From contig NC_045141.1 in assembly GCF_008831285.2 (NCBI RefSeq), positions 21,606,742 through 21,670,741 of the forward strand: DNA of 64,000 nucleotides, read 5' to 3'. How positions within the stretch are numbered: the first letter of the stretch is position 1; every line of letters begins with the position of its first letter. A model generated the notes under the pieces. That model worked only from the letters and a program-made list of their open reading frames with translations. It made no database searches and was not told the DNA's origin. Position numbers and translations under genes: made by a program. Below are positions 22,501 to 35,028 of the stretch, piece after piece. This DNA comes from Nymphaea colorata (taxonomy: Eukaryota > Streptophyta > Magnoliopsida > Nymphaeales > Nymphaeaceae).

Positions 22501-23214
22501 TCATAAATGGGAAGTTCATTATGTAGTTAGCTATCTTTTTTTATGTTTGTCAAAACATGTCAGTTTTCCCCAATCTTTAAGTCTGTAATTTTATGTTCAT
22601 TACTATACTAATTGCAGTTTAACGCCAAACAGAGGCCTTATTCTGTGTGCTTTTAAAGAACCAATATTGATCTTCAAATGAAAGTCATTAGTAACCAAAC
22701 TCTCTGTCGAATTGCATGGCAGGAAGCCGACATTCTGTGGCTTCGAAACCCATTCACACGGTTGTCCACAGAGAATGACATGCAGATAAGCTGCGACAGG
22801 TTCAATGGCAGACCGAATGATAACTCCAACGACCTGAATGCTGGTTTCTATTTCGTCCGCGCTAACAACAAGACGATAGAACTCTACAAACTGTGGTACA
22901 GGAGCAGGGAAGTTGGCAGCCATGACCAAGATGTGTTCCAAAAGCTTCAAAAGGGACCTGCCTTTCAAAAACTAGGCTTGAGACTCAGGTTTATAGACAC
23001 ACTGTACTTCGCGGGGTTCTGTCAGATGAGCAGAGAAACGAGGGAGGTGAACACAGTGCACGCAAACTGTTGCAGGAGTATGAACGCAAAATTGATGGAT
23101 TTAAGTGCCTTTCATGAAGCCTGGAAGAGGTTCATGGCCACCGAATACATCAATGGTAGTTCTGCTGGGAAATGGCCCGATGCAGAGGTTTGTCGTGCTT
23201 CATGGAGGAGGTAG
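19527..23214 (+). pseudogene. Nucleotide-diphospho-sugar transferase, copy 4 (pseudogene with open exon 3)
   Basis: An exon 1 remnant at 19,527-19,607 aligns with the end of copy 5 exon 1 (shared QEGW/REGW and a GT donor) but has no ATG and an in-frame stop just upstream. The exon 2 region, 21,797-22,153, contains DVPKRVSKENKTL, then VINRAYAENKSMLEQFL, then LLRHLLIVSLDQPAFDRC in three different frames. Compared with its siblings it has about 8 bases lost at the start, then +1 and about +7 insertions. Its donor is GC (ACC|GCAAGT) rather than GT. Exon 3, 22,723-23,214, is fully open (164 codons with stop) and keeps NAGFYFVRAN, FAGFCQ and VNTVHANCC. Its first motif is E-A-D rather than D-x-D. 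This copy cannot make a normal enzyme. Confidence 0.8.
20082..20335. mobile_element. Possible MITE in intron 1 of copy 4
   Basis: The left end GAGGGTGTTTGAATGA and the right end read in reverse, GGGGGCATCTGAATGACA, form imperfect inverted repeats about 250 bp apart. TAA follows the right end, which hints at a Tourist/Harbinger-type target. No coding capacity. The boundaries and class are tentative. Confidence 0.4.
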
Positions 23215-24908
23215 GGTTACTGGACAAATTCATGGCGGTCGGAGGCTAACCATGTACAACATATGCTTTGAAATTGTTGTTAAACCAAATTAACTCTTCT
23301 GGTTGAAGGAAATTTTGATTGCAGAAAAGGATGCATAAGGGCATTGATGTCTCTCTGGCTCTAGCACCAGACAAGTCTGGCGAGTTGAGATCCTGTGCTT
23401 CAGTCCAAATTTTACTTTAGTAAACATAAGGCCAAGATTAATTTGGAAGAAGCAAAAAAAAGACCAAAGGATTCAATTCCATCTGGGTCATCCATTGGAG
23501 ACTTTTCATTGATGCTGACTTCTTACCTAATTAATGATAACGAAGAAGATATCTTGGCCCTGTTTCTAAGACGCATGTTGATGATGACATTACAGAGCCG
23601 CGTAAGTGAACTATATGATGTGATCTTACACCTTTTTTCTTAAATATTGTGAAGCAGCTTCTGACCTCGCAGAATATCATCAAACGTAAGATTGATTAAT
23701 TTAATTTCCCTGTTCTAATATTTTATTCTCCGTTTGAAACCATTCAGCAAGTAATCGTGTGTCAGCGAGGGAAAATTCTCTCCTTCCAAACACCAGGTGC
23801 GGCGGTATTAGGAAAAAGAAGAAGATAGATATGTTTGGGGTCAAGGGGCCGGCTTTTTATGTCAAATTTTTAGCCTTTACGGCCTAGCGTGGGTGAAATG
23901 TGCTTCATTATAGAACATGGGAACAGGTGAAAAATCAACACTTCATTGTATATTTTGAATTTTTAATGGCCTCAAGTGTTCTACTGAGCATTTGGTACAT
24001 GTTTTTAGATTAATGCTTTCGTACTTCAGAAACACTCTGTTCTTGAATATATTGTGGTTACATCCGAGATGTTACATATTAATGTATGTAAAGACATCAG
24101 TAATCTCACCATATATGTTTGTTGGATATACATGCAACATACATCTTAAAAGTATGTGGTCAAAGAATATAATTATTTTCTTAAGAAACAGCCCCTAATT
24201 ATAGGTAGATATATCCACTCAGCCAAGCGTACCAAGTCCAAGCTGATCTTAAAATGAAAAAAAAAAAAGCTAAAATTGTCATTTTCCATTTTCACTCATC
24301 ATTTGGAAAAGACAATTGTCCAAGCACCAATTTGTTCCATTTTCTGAACTTGATATTTCCAAATACCCTGAGGATCCTAAGTATACGTTTACCGTGGGTA
24401 ACTAATTAGCTAAATTACCTTCTAATTAAACCTATGGTTATTTATAAAGCAGACCTCTGTTCTCGTCAACAAAGACGGCCAACTTATTTAATCAATTCAG
24501 GGGTCCTTCCTCGATTCCCAACTACACAGAATTTTAATATAAAAAGTTTCTATATGCTGTCTTGAATAACTACTCCACTATGAATGTTCCTTGAAACATT
24601 CAAGAATTAATAATAAAAATGCTTCTATGGTAGTGGCTGATGAAGGAGACCTTTCAATTTTCACTTTTTAAATGTTAGCATTGTACTCCCATCTACTTTG
24701 AACTCTTTCTGATATACTGTTCTACTGTTGATCGGCGAAAACTAACATTGTTGGCGCGTCTCTCTGAACTCATAGAGACATTAACTTGGACGTGAGAGAC
24801 TCCCACGCGGACACGCTTCTCTCGTTTCGCTTCCACAGAAAGAAGAACTCCATCGCCTTCTTCGCGTCGAGGCAAAAAAATACGAACAAGCTTTTATGCT
24901 CAGCAGGC
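23215..24908. other. Intergenic region between copies 4 and 5
   Basis: About 1.7 kb of AT-rich DNA that should include the copy 5 promoter. I see no gene and no clear TATA box close to the copy 5 start. Confidence 0.5.
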
Positions 24909-27900
24909 ATGGAGGACTCTGAAAAGCAACCCTCCTGCAGTTGCATGAAACTTGCTGCAGACGGCTTCAAAAGAGTTTCCATGGCGCAAGTGAGCGCGCT
25001 GTTTCTTGGGTCTCTCGTGATTGTGGGGCTCTTGTTCTCTTATGGGTATAATCGGGAGGGATGGAACGATTTCTTCTCTTTTGATGGTTTCGCGTCTTCT
25101 GAGGTACTCTCTCCTCCCTCTCTTGCTTTTGCTCCTTTGGTTGGCAAGATTTAATTTTGCTCTAAGAGCTCAGTTTTCGAATTACAAGATTCAATATGGT
25201 TCATTGATCGGCGCGGTGCTTATCGTCCAAGCCTTTCGTTTGCTTTCTTGCTTTCTCGGCGATAATTTTCTTCGGAGAGCTCTGTTTCCAGATATATTAG
25301 AGCAGATGAGAGTGACGATTCATGAGAAAAACACCTTTCACTGCTTTGGTCGCTCTTTCTTTTCACAATCATGATTTAAATTAGTTTCTTGTTCTTAATA
25401 TTTTCTTCTGAGAGCACAGGTTCTCAAGTTTTATGAGGCAGACCATCGGTTCATCATCAGGAAAAAAGATGTTTCAGAAAACCTACCCAATTCGTCCCGA
25501 CTACTGACACATGGATTCCTGCTTTGATCTGAAAAAAAGTTAACTCTTTACGCAAGAACTTCTAGGAACAAATCAATTCATTTGTTGGCTTTGACCATGG
25601 CGGCGGGCGGCAGCTTACCATCGTCATGTAACTCATCACAAATTAGTTCATCTAATTTTAAAAAGTACTTGTTTTTCAGTCTATTAAATCGTCCCTTTCT
25701 TTTGTGAGACTACTTGATTCATTTTCTTAAAAGAAAAACAGTATTTTCAGTTAAATTTAGCTTAAGGGCAGGATTCATGAGAGAGTAAAAGTGTGTTACG
25801 GTGGTCAAACCGCCCATTAATATGACAAGAGCCAATGAGTTTTTGTCCCTTTTTAAAAATGCAAGCAAGCATTAATAATGACTATGAACTATGAAGACAT
25901 TTGATGAGAAAAATATTGTGTTCTTAGAGCACCTATTTTCAAAACAAGTGATTCAAAATGACTTATGTTCTTGTTCCTGAAAGAAAACAGGTGATATGGT
26001 TATAGATGTTCTTATCAGATTCAACCATTAAACATTAGACATAATTACACCATATCTCTTGAACAAAAAAATAAAACTCTTGACAGATATGATATCTAGA
26101 GACAATGTTCTACCATAACGGTAAGAGCATTTGCAAATCGAAGGATCCTTCTAAGAATATGCTTGGAAGGAGAAAAGACGTAGGAAACGGCCAAAACTAA
26201 AAAGTAGCTTCTGACTCGTTACTTATTTGTCTCTCAATTATACGTGCGAACCCACTTTGGGCTTGAAACCATGGTGGAGATGGTGGTGTGTTTTGGGGTT
26301 CGAACACGCTGTTCCTGTTCTTTGCTCCCTTCACATAATACAGCAGATGGAGATTGCATATCGGCCTGAACGCATGTCCAGCAATGGATACGTGTCCTGT
26401 GATATGGAGAGCCGAACTCGTATTCGGCCCGAACATACTGCCAAAACTCTCTCTGTATGAGACTTGGTTACTTTTGGCTAAAAGAAAAGGCCCTTTCTTT
26501 TTCCGCTTTGTTCAAGAGTTGTCTGTCATTACTTTCAGCCACTTCAACACTTTATTTTCCACATGATCTCATCCAATCTGACGTGACACCGGAATCAAAC
26601 TAAACCACTGGTCATGACTTTTATGGTGAGCCCCTTAAAAGCTAGTTTTTTTTGTTGGTTTTGGCTCTTTTATTAAGCGGCGGCTGGATGAAATATTCTT
26701 CATTCTTACCCATCAACTTCCGAGCACCAAGAGGTATGAGCCCCACCTGGGTCTGTCATTTAACCCACTTGCGCCCACACCCAGTTGTCCATATTAAACC
26801 TTTTGAATTCTCAAACTTTGCTTAAAAGCATAACTTTTTTGTAAATGTTTCTAAACTGGAGCATGGTTTCTAGAAAAAATAGTTGTGTGTGCCTGGAGCA
26901 CGCTCACGCTTTTCATAAAGTCATGTGGTATGCCTTTTGAAGTGGAGCAGCCAATTCCTCTCTCGCTCTCTCTCTCTCTACATATTTATATATTTTTATA
27001 TATGTAAACTTGTTTTCATGGATCAGGATGCAGGACTAGATGACGTACTAAAGAGAGCGTCCACGGAGAATAAGACAGTCATACTCACAATCATAAACAA
27101 GGCGTACACGGAAAACGACAGCATGCTTGAGCTGTTCCTCCAAGGTCTCCAGCAAGGAGAAGAGACCCAGCCTTTGATCCAGCACCTCCTTCTAGTTGCC
27201 GTCGACCAAGCTGCCTTCAACCGTTGCCAGGAGATTCACCCCCACTGTTACAGACTCAGCACCGGCGGCGTAGATTTTTCCGGTGAAGAGTTGTTTATGA
27301 GCAAATATTATCTCGACATGATGTGGAGGAGGCTCCTCTTTGTAGCTGCCGTGGTCAGGCGAGGGTATAACGTCGTGTTCACTGTAAGTCTTCGGTCATC
27401 CCCATGGTTATCTTCACATGAAAGCACACTGCAAGACATGGCTTCATTTCCATGCCCAGAATGAGAGCAAGAACACCATTCTTGTGTAACTGCTTTCTTA
27501 GAGTAGTGCATATTAAGACATGACTCAAGCACAAGTTAGGATCTAACTACCAATATAATTAAATCTAACTACCAATATAATTAAGCAGCCGAACATGGTG
27601 GGTACTGTAACAATATCTTCCTATACAGCAAAAGAAAATCATGCAGCCTTGTTCCACAATGCATGTCCCACCTTATCCACCTTTTTCCGGATAAGCAGAC
27701 CCTGCAAATTGTGGGCATTTTGGTCAATTTATAAATTTGGGGCCTCTGAGGCACATAAGGAAAGTGGATATTGTTGCCAAATCTCAGAGAAAAAGTCGAC
27801 CTCTAACGCTCAGAAAAGTTTGGTACAGGTAGAGATGAATCACTGAGCGCCCATCTTTCTGTAAACTTATTCTTGAGATCAATCATTGGCAGCATGACAG

Positions 27901-28735
27901 AGTATATTATGCATCCAAATGTTTCTCGATGCATTCATTGGCACCCAAGTCTAGATCTGCCACATTTTCAACAAAAACAAGTTCAAAATTTTGATGAAAT
28001 AACAAAAACACGCGTAAGTTTTGAATTTTTTTTCATTTAACATCTTTTCTTTCTATGTAATTAGGCGAGTAAATTAATTAAAAAAAAAAATCATCATCTA
28101 AGCGCCCTTTCATTATTCCATCAAAGCTTGAGCATGAAATTTTTTATTTGCAACTCATCCAACCGACATATTGCCTCAATTACAGTAGCAGCGAAGGTCT
28201 TATTCAGACTGAAATTGACAAACAGAGAATGGCTTTTACATTGTGGCAGGATGCTGATATCTTGTGGTTCCGGAACCCGTTCCCACGGTTTTCTTTGGAC
28301 GATGACGTTCAGATAAGTTGTGACAGATATAATGGCAGGCCATATGATACATCAAATGCCATTAATGCCGGTTTCTATTTCGTTCGTTCAAATATTAAGA
28401 CGATCAAGTTGTACAAGTTGTGGTATAAAAGCAAGGATATAGGCATCCATGAACAGGACGTGCTCCAAAAGCTCCAAACGAAAGATTCTTTCAAGAAACT
28501 GGGCTTGAAATTCAGGTTCCTGAATACACAATACTTTGCAGGATTCTGTCAGACAAGCACGGACATGAGGGAGGTGAACACAATGCACGCAAACTGCTGC
28601 AAGAGTTTGAAAGCGAAAATGGCAGATTTAAGTGCTTTTTATGGAGCCTGGAAGAACTTCACGGCCACCACCGGCCATAATACCACCACGGGAACGTGGC
28701 CTGATGCCAAGGCTTGCCATGCTTCATGGGGGTAG
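24909..28735 (+). CDS. Nucleotide-diphospho-sugar transferase (At4g15970-like), copy 5, complete
   Basis: Three exons, 24909-25103, 27027-27383 and 28250-28735, give 345 aa; all junctions are phase 0 GT-AG. The start is the ATG of MEDSEKQ at 24,909; no earlier in-frame ATG is seen. Exon 1 has a Cys/Lys-containing cytosolic tail and one membrane segment (about residues 26-47). Exon 2 has ENKTVILTIINKAYTENDS and the MMWRRLLF/RRGYNVVFT end. Exon 3 opens with D185-A-D187 (DADILWFRNPF), followed by NAGFYFVRSN, FAGFCQ and VNTMHANCC. It is the longest member because intron 1 is about 1.9 kb, against 0.37 kb in copy 3. Copy 4 also has a long intron 1, so copies 4 and 5 may be the closest pair. Probably a Golgi glycosyltransferase; substrate unknown. 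Confidence 0.9.
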
Positions 28736-29130
28736 CGCGGTGGCTAGCCATGTAATGTAACATAAGATTGTTCACTACCCAAATCTATTTTTTTGTTTCA
28801 TTCCGATTAATTTTCAGCCTTTGGCATTCTTGATCATAGAGATATTAAAATCATATTTGATTGGGTCCTAGGGCTAATCACGTGGACCTAAATCAGCTAA
28901 TGAACAGAACTATGTCTACTGTTTATCTCTTCATTAGCTGTAGGCACAAATCATCACCTCGCTATGGTACTCATTGCATGTTTCTTATGTATCAGGGGCC
29001 AAAGGAGCACGAACTTCATGGTGAGCAAGGAAAGAGTGCGCACGGGTTGTACATGAGAACTTGTGCCAATTCATCATTCTTTTCTTTCCATCCTTTCTTT
29101 TATTTTTATTTTTCACTGATGATGTGCATA

Positions 29131-29168
<38 letters not shown>

Positions 29169-29206
29169 TGCTAGTTATATATAGTTTGTTGGTTTATCTT
29201 CTCGTA
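28736..29206. other. Downstream of copy 5
   Basis: The 3' flank of copy 5, with no recognisable gene. It contains a (TA)16 run at 29,134-29,165 just before the LINE fragment. Confidence 0.5.
29134..29165. repeat. (TA)n microsatellite
   Basis: A TA dinucleotide run of about 32 bp, followed by two TATATATAGTTTG-like repeats. Confidence 0.9.
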
Positions 29207-29750
29207 CCACTGGCTTCTCTTTGTAGGCCATATTAATACCTTTGACAATCTTCATCTTCTCTTTCATCTTGGAAACCAAGGCATCCTCATTCTGTTGAGT
29301 CAGGCGTTCACCTTTTCATTCTTGCTCTTTCTTCTGTCACATTATCTCCTATGGTTTGCCTTCTTTAACCCATGTGGGCCATCTCCAACCCGTCCCTCCC
29401 ATTGCTCTCCTTCTTGTCCTCTTCACCATTCGCCCTTTGCTTCTTAGGTATTACACCTGTCAGTCTTGGCTTGTCAGTTTCCAGTGACGGAAGCAACAAC
29501 AGGGTGTTTACAGAAACAGCCGCTTCTGCAAACTCTGTTGGCTGTTTGGTGAAGGCTCATGTGCACCTTGCATTCCACATTGACCAGCGGCTGCACTCCG
29601 CTGCCTTATTCTCTGTCCTTTCTTTTATGTTCTCCATTCTCCTTGTTCTATGATTTCTTTGTTTTTTTAGTTCTTTTGTTTTGTCGACTTTTATTTTCTT
29701 CATGACTACTTTTCACCCAGTTTTTACGGGCTCTCTCTCACTCTCAACCA
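29207..29750 (+). mobile_element. 5'-truncated LINE fragment, same family as the 8-13.7 kb LINE
   Basis: The segment begins at a stretch matching the LINE near 13,125 (GGCCATATTAA, then CTTTGAC). It continues through the end of ORF2, where VHLF and then N-N-R-V-F match, into the same 3' UTR type (a GCCGCTG/CGGCTG region, TTCTTTTATGTT, a T-rich end and a short CT-rich tail). Only the last part of the element is present, as is usual for 5'-truncated LINE insertions, and the frame is broken. Confidence 0.7.
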
Positions 29751-30607
29751 GTCACCGCACCGTAGGCAATGAAGCGCAGAGGCGTGCGCCTCAGTTACAC
29801 TTTTTTTTTTTTTTCATCTTTAAAATTCAAAAGGAAATTCAGACTCATGCTTTCTGCCATTCAACTTCGACAAAACTGTGAGGTAAAAATTGTACTGGTC
29901 AGCTTCAGCTTTGTCAAGCGAGGATTGGCTGAGTGAAAACGTGGCGTTACTTTGCACGTTTTGTTTATAAAAATATAAACCAGTTTGTTTTGTTCTTAAA
30001 CAACATCAACTCCCAACGTTTCTGCGCAAAACACCAATTTAGTAGAATAACAAAAACAAAAAAAATAGGTTTTTCTTGTTTCCCCATAGAACGCATGCTT
30101 TTATACCTAATAATTAAGCAAAGTACTCTTAACCAAGAGTTTTCTTTTACTACTCTGCATTTTGAAATTTTAACCGCACAATTCGTCAATTTTTATTCAA
30201 AAATAAATGAAATGATATTTTCTTATACGTTTTTTGGTGACCATGTAAATTCTATACAAATTTCAAAGGTGACTGTCACTTATTGCACGAAAAATAGGAA
30301 CCATTTAAAGACTACAAAACATATAGATTATTAGGGAAAGTTAAATGTATTTTTTTATTATGCTTTATTAATATATTTCCCTTTTAGTTCTTTGTCAATT
30401 TCCCATTGTTTTTATACATATTACATATCATACAGTTTTGATCCTGAAACTTATACTTTGGTGCCTCCTGCTTCGCTTCATCACATTTAACAAAGTTGAA
30501 CAAAGTTAAATGTGTGTTGCATACCAAGAAATATTTGATCTAATTTTCATCTTGCAAGCTTTATGCTTTCATTTCTCCTTCCGATTGATGATAAGAAAAA
30601 GTTTTTA

Positions 30608-30649
<42 letters not shown>

Positions 30650-33600
30650 GGTCCCGGATTCAGGACTAAAATCACCGAAAAAATTACTTTAAGATTTATT
30701 ACTAGTTAAGGTCAGGTGAACAGGCATATACTAGTTAATGTCCATGGCTGCACTAAGCTAGGACGAAAAAAAGTACACACGTCAACTTCAATTGTCGTGC
30801 TTCTTACGGCTCAGAAGAACAACCACAGAACAACATTCACAAAAAACAAAATGACAGATCAAGAATAGGATCCACAAGAAACGAATTAACAATGCCCATA
30901 AACCGCTATCAGCCACCCAGCCAGACGTACTACACCCCCTACAGCCCAAAATTACAAAATGTATGACAAATTTTCATAGGACAGTTCGCCTTACGCTACC
31001 TAAAGTTTAAAACTGTTTAAGGTTTCTCCCATAAGCACGTCAAAAGTCTAAAAGAATCCCAGATTGTATCATAACATGTTTCGCTCTCTCTTCTTGCTCT
31101 GGCGCGCAAAAAACACACATCTAAAGTCTACAATCAACAATAACCAGATGCATCGTCTCAAGAACCGTCGTCTTACGTAGTTCGAGTTCCATAGGTAATG
31201 TCCGCTTTTATTAAGTACGAAATAGTTGCAGAGAACCAAAAAAAAAGAAAATTATCGTCAGGACTTTACTAACATTTGCTCGTGGTTCTCCAAAACATGC
31301 ATCATTCCCATCAGACAAGAAACGGTATAAAGTTGCCAACCAGCAAAAGCAAGAATGAGCGAGAGCCTCCAAATCAACACCCTTGCCTTCTTCCCCTCTT
31401 ACCACCAGTTTACCACGCGTGGTGATAAGCAGAAAGATGGGCGGGCATGAAAAGACTAACAGCAACACCACACAAATACCTTTCCGATAGCAACACAACA
31501 GAAATCGACTTTTTCATTGAAGCAAATGTTTAAATACAGTTCATTGATATGCGACTGCTGCCTTAGGAACATCATCTATATGCGAGAGTAATATTCAGGA
31601 CAGGGCACTTGTCAGTCTTCACTTCATAACTGCTATCCGCCTACCTGGAAATTCCAAATAAAGCAGAAAACGTAACCCTGCACCATATATGTTTATTTTC
31701 TGTTCTGCATCTCTAATCCCCCCAGCCCAGAAAAAGATGCACCTAACCCCAAAATACGAAAAAGTAATGAAGTAGAGACCATTTCTCTCTCCGTATGTTA
31801 AGACAGCGTTTGGAACCGACAGGTCGATGAATGACCATAAGAATGCTGCAGAAGTGCTAAAGCATCCAACATATGAACGCAGGTTAAGGAACCGGAATAC
31901 CTCCGTGCATGAAGGAGAGATTAGAGACAACTTGGAGGGAAAGAATAGTGGGAATATACATATTCAAAGTTTCAAACCAATAAAACTATACAATATGTAA
32001 AGTGAAGAAAAATTGTTCCTTTCTAAGATAAAAAGCAACCGTGAGAATATGCATGAACGACATTATAAATTTTACACAGATTTTACTTGCTCACCAGCTA
32101 TGAATGTAACTAGCAGGAAAATTTCTTCATAGAACATGTGAAAATACTTCTTTGAAGTTTGAACTATCAAAGAATCATGTACATATTCATTTTCTACGAA
32201 AATGAGGAATAAAAGGTTGACGTTGTTGAGAATCCAATTTCAGGTAAGATAGAAAATATCCAAACCGAGTTAAAAATATTGTTATCACAAGATGAAAGCA
32301 GATGACACGCCCAGCACATTGTTAATCACGTATATGCAAAAAGTAAATAATTTATTCTTCTCAAAATGAACAAGTTATAATAAGGCTCTACCTTCTTACA
32401 ATTTTACATAGCACATCCCAAACTCTTTCTTCTGGAGTAAAGAAAGGCAATCCTGGTACAATGGGCGTACAGGGCTAACATGAGGGAAACTAGATATCCA
32501 TGTGACCAAAAAAAGAGCGAGTCCCTCTAACAAATCCGTCTCCAACGCATTTATAGTTTCCTAAAATATTTTGTAAATGTGACGCATAAGGTATTGGAAA
32601 CTAGTTGCAACACTTACTTCCCTGTCACCTAGAAAGAGCAAAAGCTATGCACAAGAAAAATGACATCAATGATAAGAATGGAAAATGGCAATAAAACCCC
32701 AAAAATCAAGCAATAAGAAAGATGAATTCTGTCTCCACCAAGATTATGCTTAGGTTTTCAGCAAATACCTCTGTAGATTAAGGCATTCAAACCTGATAGC
32801 ACACAAGCTAAAGACAGTAACCACCTTATTACGAATACCAAGAATTCAAGTGCAGAAAAAGCAACATCAGAACGAGGAAACCATCGTATCCCTAAAGATC
32901 TAATAAATCCCAAGTCAGCATCTATTATGATCTAAAGGGCAAGCATAATGCCACCAGTCATGATCACTCTTTATCCATGTTTTGCCCCCTTCTCAAAATC
33001 CTGGTAAAAGCTCACACATCAGGAATGAGAGGCTCGCATTAAGTTCGTGCCCTCAAATGAGCACAAAGAAAACTATGCAATAGTCAAAATTAAGCCTATA
33101 CCAGCCATATATCCAATTTTCAAAATTTCTCTATATACCAAGTCCACATACCAAAACTGCTCAGTCTAAATTATTATGGATGTCCTGACCTTTGAGCAGC
33201 ATTACTGGCTCCAAGTAAACTGATAATACGACTAGTATCAGCATCAGAACATACATGAAGTGATCAATTTTTAATAAATATCTCATTTATAAGCTCAATC
33301 CAGTATGGAAAAGATGCAAAGTATGCTTTGATGTAGATACTGTGAAAAGGAAAAGCACTGATCCACACTTGGGCTCCAAGTATCATGCTTACAACCAGAC
33401 CCTTATTTTAGCTTAATAGCATCCCAGGAAGCAAAAGGAATGGAAGCATCACAATCCAAGTGTGACTCTTAATAGGGCTCCGAATCAGAAAAATAAGGAG
33501 TTGAGAATCAATCAATGGCAACCCAATAAAAGTGGAGCACCAGGGTCCAAGCATGACCCTCAGTAAAGGTCTCGGTTAGGCAAGATGTGGACAGGCCAAA

Positions 33601-35028
33601 CAATAGCAACCTGATAAAAAACCATCTTCCTTAGCTAAAGAGCTGGTTTGAGTTTCCGATGGCAGCCTCTTAGGCACCACATTTCCTCACTTTAAGCTCA
33701 AGTCAAAATTGGTTGTTTTCCAATCAATGTGGTGTCAAACAGGCTGCAAGCTTTATCAGTTTGGAAAATAGACATGGTTAGGTTCCCACAATGATGAAAT
33801 TGACCTGCCATTAGTGTTACTGCAGGAACCAGAAAATTCTCTTTTCAACTTGCGTACCTTACATGAACTGCTGCTCTCCAGACAGCATGAACTTAAATGA
33901 TTAGCATGTGTGTGTCAAACCGTATCACAAAATGAGTTTACATTTTGAATCTGTCCAGAACACACTAAATTTTAGAACAACAATCCCCCAGCCCAACATC
34001 CATATGGGACCAAATAAGCTTTTTCCTTGTTTACAAGCCTTTGATATGTTGCCCTCAATTTTTGCTGTTCCGTTCAGCATAAACAGGCAAACTTTTGTGG
34101 CGCACATATCCTATCCAAAGGTTCAAATCCAATGATATTGACACACTGGTTCCACTTTCATGTGACGTAGAGGTTGATAGTTATACCATGGAGTTAGGAA
34201 AAAAAAGGTCACATTAACACTTGTCACTATGATCCACTGCTTGTTTAATAGCATGAGTCAACCCATCAGCAGTTCAACAAGTTAAATCAGCAGTCCCACT
34301 AGTAATGTAGAGCTGATGACTCATGACATCCATACTGGACTCGAATCAGAATTTTGTTAATGGAAAAAGAGCTGTAAAAAGGACACTGTTCTGATGCTCA
34401 CAGAGAAACTCAAAAAGCATTAAATCCCAAGTCTTCATGAAACAAAGTCGGATTAGATAACTATTTATCCATCTGGTACATACTGCACTTACGACTCATG
34501 TGATTCTCTTGAGATATGAAATGCTCCACGAATCACGTGTTCTCATTACATAACAAATACAGCTCAGTGCTCATAATGTTTAGCTTATTAAAGCTTCGTT
34601 CCCTACAAGCATGTCCCACACTTCGATGATATAAGCTGCATTACTTGGAGTCTTTTCTCAACCAAAGCTTGGATTAGTTGTTGTAGGCATCAATCGTAAG
34701 CTTCAAAAACAACAGCCTATACCAGCTCCATTGATACGTCTCTGTCATGAATAGAATACCATATTTAACCAAAAAGCCCAAGCTCACCTACCAGAAAGCA
34801 GCATCTTCTTCTAAACATAAAAATCCCAGACAAATACCAGCTCCACAGGCACAGCCTTTTCATACTACTAGCTAGTAAAACTAAATTTAAAAGAATAGTC
34901 GTAGCAGCACCAGGAACGGAACTGTTAATGATGCTGATAATGATCTTTTAATATTGCTAACAGCAATAAGAAACAATATTATTTGTAACAATGGTAAAAT
35001 AGTGACCATAGAAGAAACATAGCAAACC
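29751..35028. other. Gene-poor 5.3-kb block downstream of the RRM gene
   Basis: No protein-coding exon with a known domain is recognisable on either strand. A (CA)n microsatellite lies at 30,611-30,647. The part from about 31.0 to 35.0 kb has fewer simple repeats and could include an extended or spliced 3' UTR of the minus-strand RRM gene, or a noncoding transcript. That is inference only. Confidence 0.45.
30611..30647. repeat. (CA)n microsatellite
   Basis: A CA dinucleotide run of about 37 bp. Confidence 0.95.

Noticed and set aside
23395-23643. Open frame of 82 codons after copy 4
   Set aside because: No start ATG, no known domain and no splice context linking it to the transferase gene.
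26285-26300. GGTTCGAAC resembling a tRNA B box
   Set aside because: No A box, acceptor stem or cloverleaf can be formed around it.
29933-30334. Plus-strand open frame of 133 codons in AT-rich DNA
   Set aside because: No ATG start, no domain, Lys/Asn/Phe-rich as expected of random AT-rich sequence.
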